6,151 nucleotides of DNA, taken from contig JALNXR010000130.1 of NCBI GenBank assembly GCA_023230265.1, positions 1 through 6,151 of the forward strand, read 5' to 3'. Positions 5,947 through 6,151 of the stretch are shown in pieces (position 1 is the stretch's first letter; each line of letters starts with the position of its first letter). The position numbers and the translations under genes are program-made. This DNA comes from Bacteroidales bacterium. Its GTDB lineage: Bacteria; Bacteroidota; Bacteroidia; Bacteroidales; UBA932. Under the pieces are notes generated by a model, which did no database searches, was not told the DNA's origin, and worked only from the letters and a program-made list of their open reading frames with translations.

Positions 5947-6151
5947 ATGACTATAAAAGAAACAGAACAGCATATAATAGAGGAGTTCTCTGTGTTTGAA
6001 CAGTGGTTGGACAAGTATGAATATCTTATAGAGCTTGGGAAATCCCTCCCTCTTATACCGGAAACCGGAAAACAGGACTCAAACCTAATTAAAGGCTGTC
6101 AGTCAAGAGTATGGCTTAATGCAGAATACAGAGAGGGAAAGATATTTTTTA
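5947..6151 (+). CDS. sufE: SufE, cysteine desulfuration protein, C-terminus cut off by the window edge
   Basis: The frame opens with ATG at 5947 (MTIKETEQHIIEEF) and continues for 68 codons to the right edge; full SufE proteins are about 135-145 residues, so roughly half is present. SufE accepts the persulfide sulfur from SufS, speeds up its turnover, and delivers the sulfur to the SufBCD scaffold. The diagnostic region is NLIKGCQSRVWL at 46-57, where C51 is the sulfur-accepting cysteine (also residue 51 in E. coli SufE). Upstream of it is the family's helical start with FEQWLDKYEYLIELGKSLP (17-35). It lies 40 bp after sufS in an A-rich spacer with no hairpin and no Shine-Dalgarno sequence, so the two genes are very probably one transcript. 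The identification is firm despite truncation. Confidence 0.93.
   Translation, partial: MTIKETEQHIIEEFSVFEQWLDKYEYLIELGKSLPLIPETGKQDSNLIKGCQSRVWLNAEYREGKIFF

Overview
The window reads as a stretch of ordinary chromosome from a moderately AT-rich bacterium, most probably a member of the Bacteroidota. Three things suggest this. No start codon is preceded by a Shine-Dalgarno sequence. Three gene starts are preceded by exact matches to the Bacteroidota -7 promoter box TAnnTTTG. The proteins also look like the Bacteroidota versions of their families. This placement is an inference from sequence character, not from a database match.

Layout. The left two thirds is on the minus strand, so it is read from right to left. 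From about position 4590 leftwards it holds ruvA (Holliday-junction binding) and gcvH (lipoyl carrier of glycine cleavage), then a clear rho-independent terminator. Beyond the terminator comes a second transcription unit: a low-specificity L-threonine aldolase of the Pseudomonas-type subfamily, a long-chain acyl-CoA synthetase starting 3 bp after the aldolase stop, and, 52 bp further on, a GNAT acetyltransferase that runs off the left edge. The right third is on the plus strand: sufS (cysteine desulfurase), then sufE (its sulfur acceptor), which runs off the right edge. ruvA and sufS diverge from an AT-rich 89-bp gap (4591-4679, counting from the preferred sufS start) with one candidate promoter box facing each way.

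How the genes relate. SufS and SufE form a working pair: SufS takes sulfur from cysteine and SufE passes it to the SufBCD scaffold, which is not in the window. The threonine aldolase makes glycine and GcvH belongs to the system that breaks glycine down, so the two could be linked in metabolism, although a terminator separates them. RuvA, FadD and the GNAT protein have no evident functional tie to the rest.

I found no RNA genes, mobile elements, CRISPR arrays or phage genes, and nothing that looks like a new system. The points worth a second look are modest: a well-formed promoter for gcvH inside the end of ruvA, the direct ruvA-gcvH junction, the start of sufS, an unusual active-site loop in SufS, and the odd gene mix in the aldolase unit. 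No gap longer than 300 bases lacks a gene.
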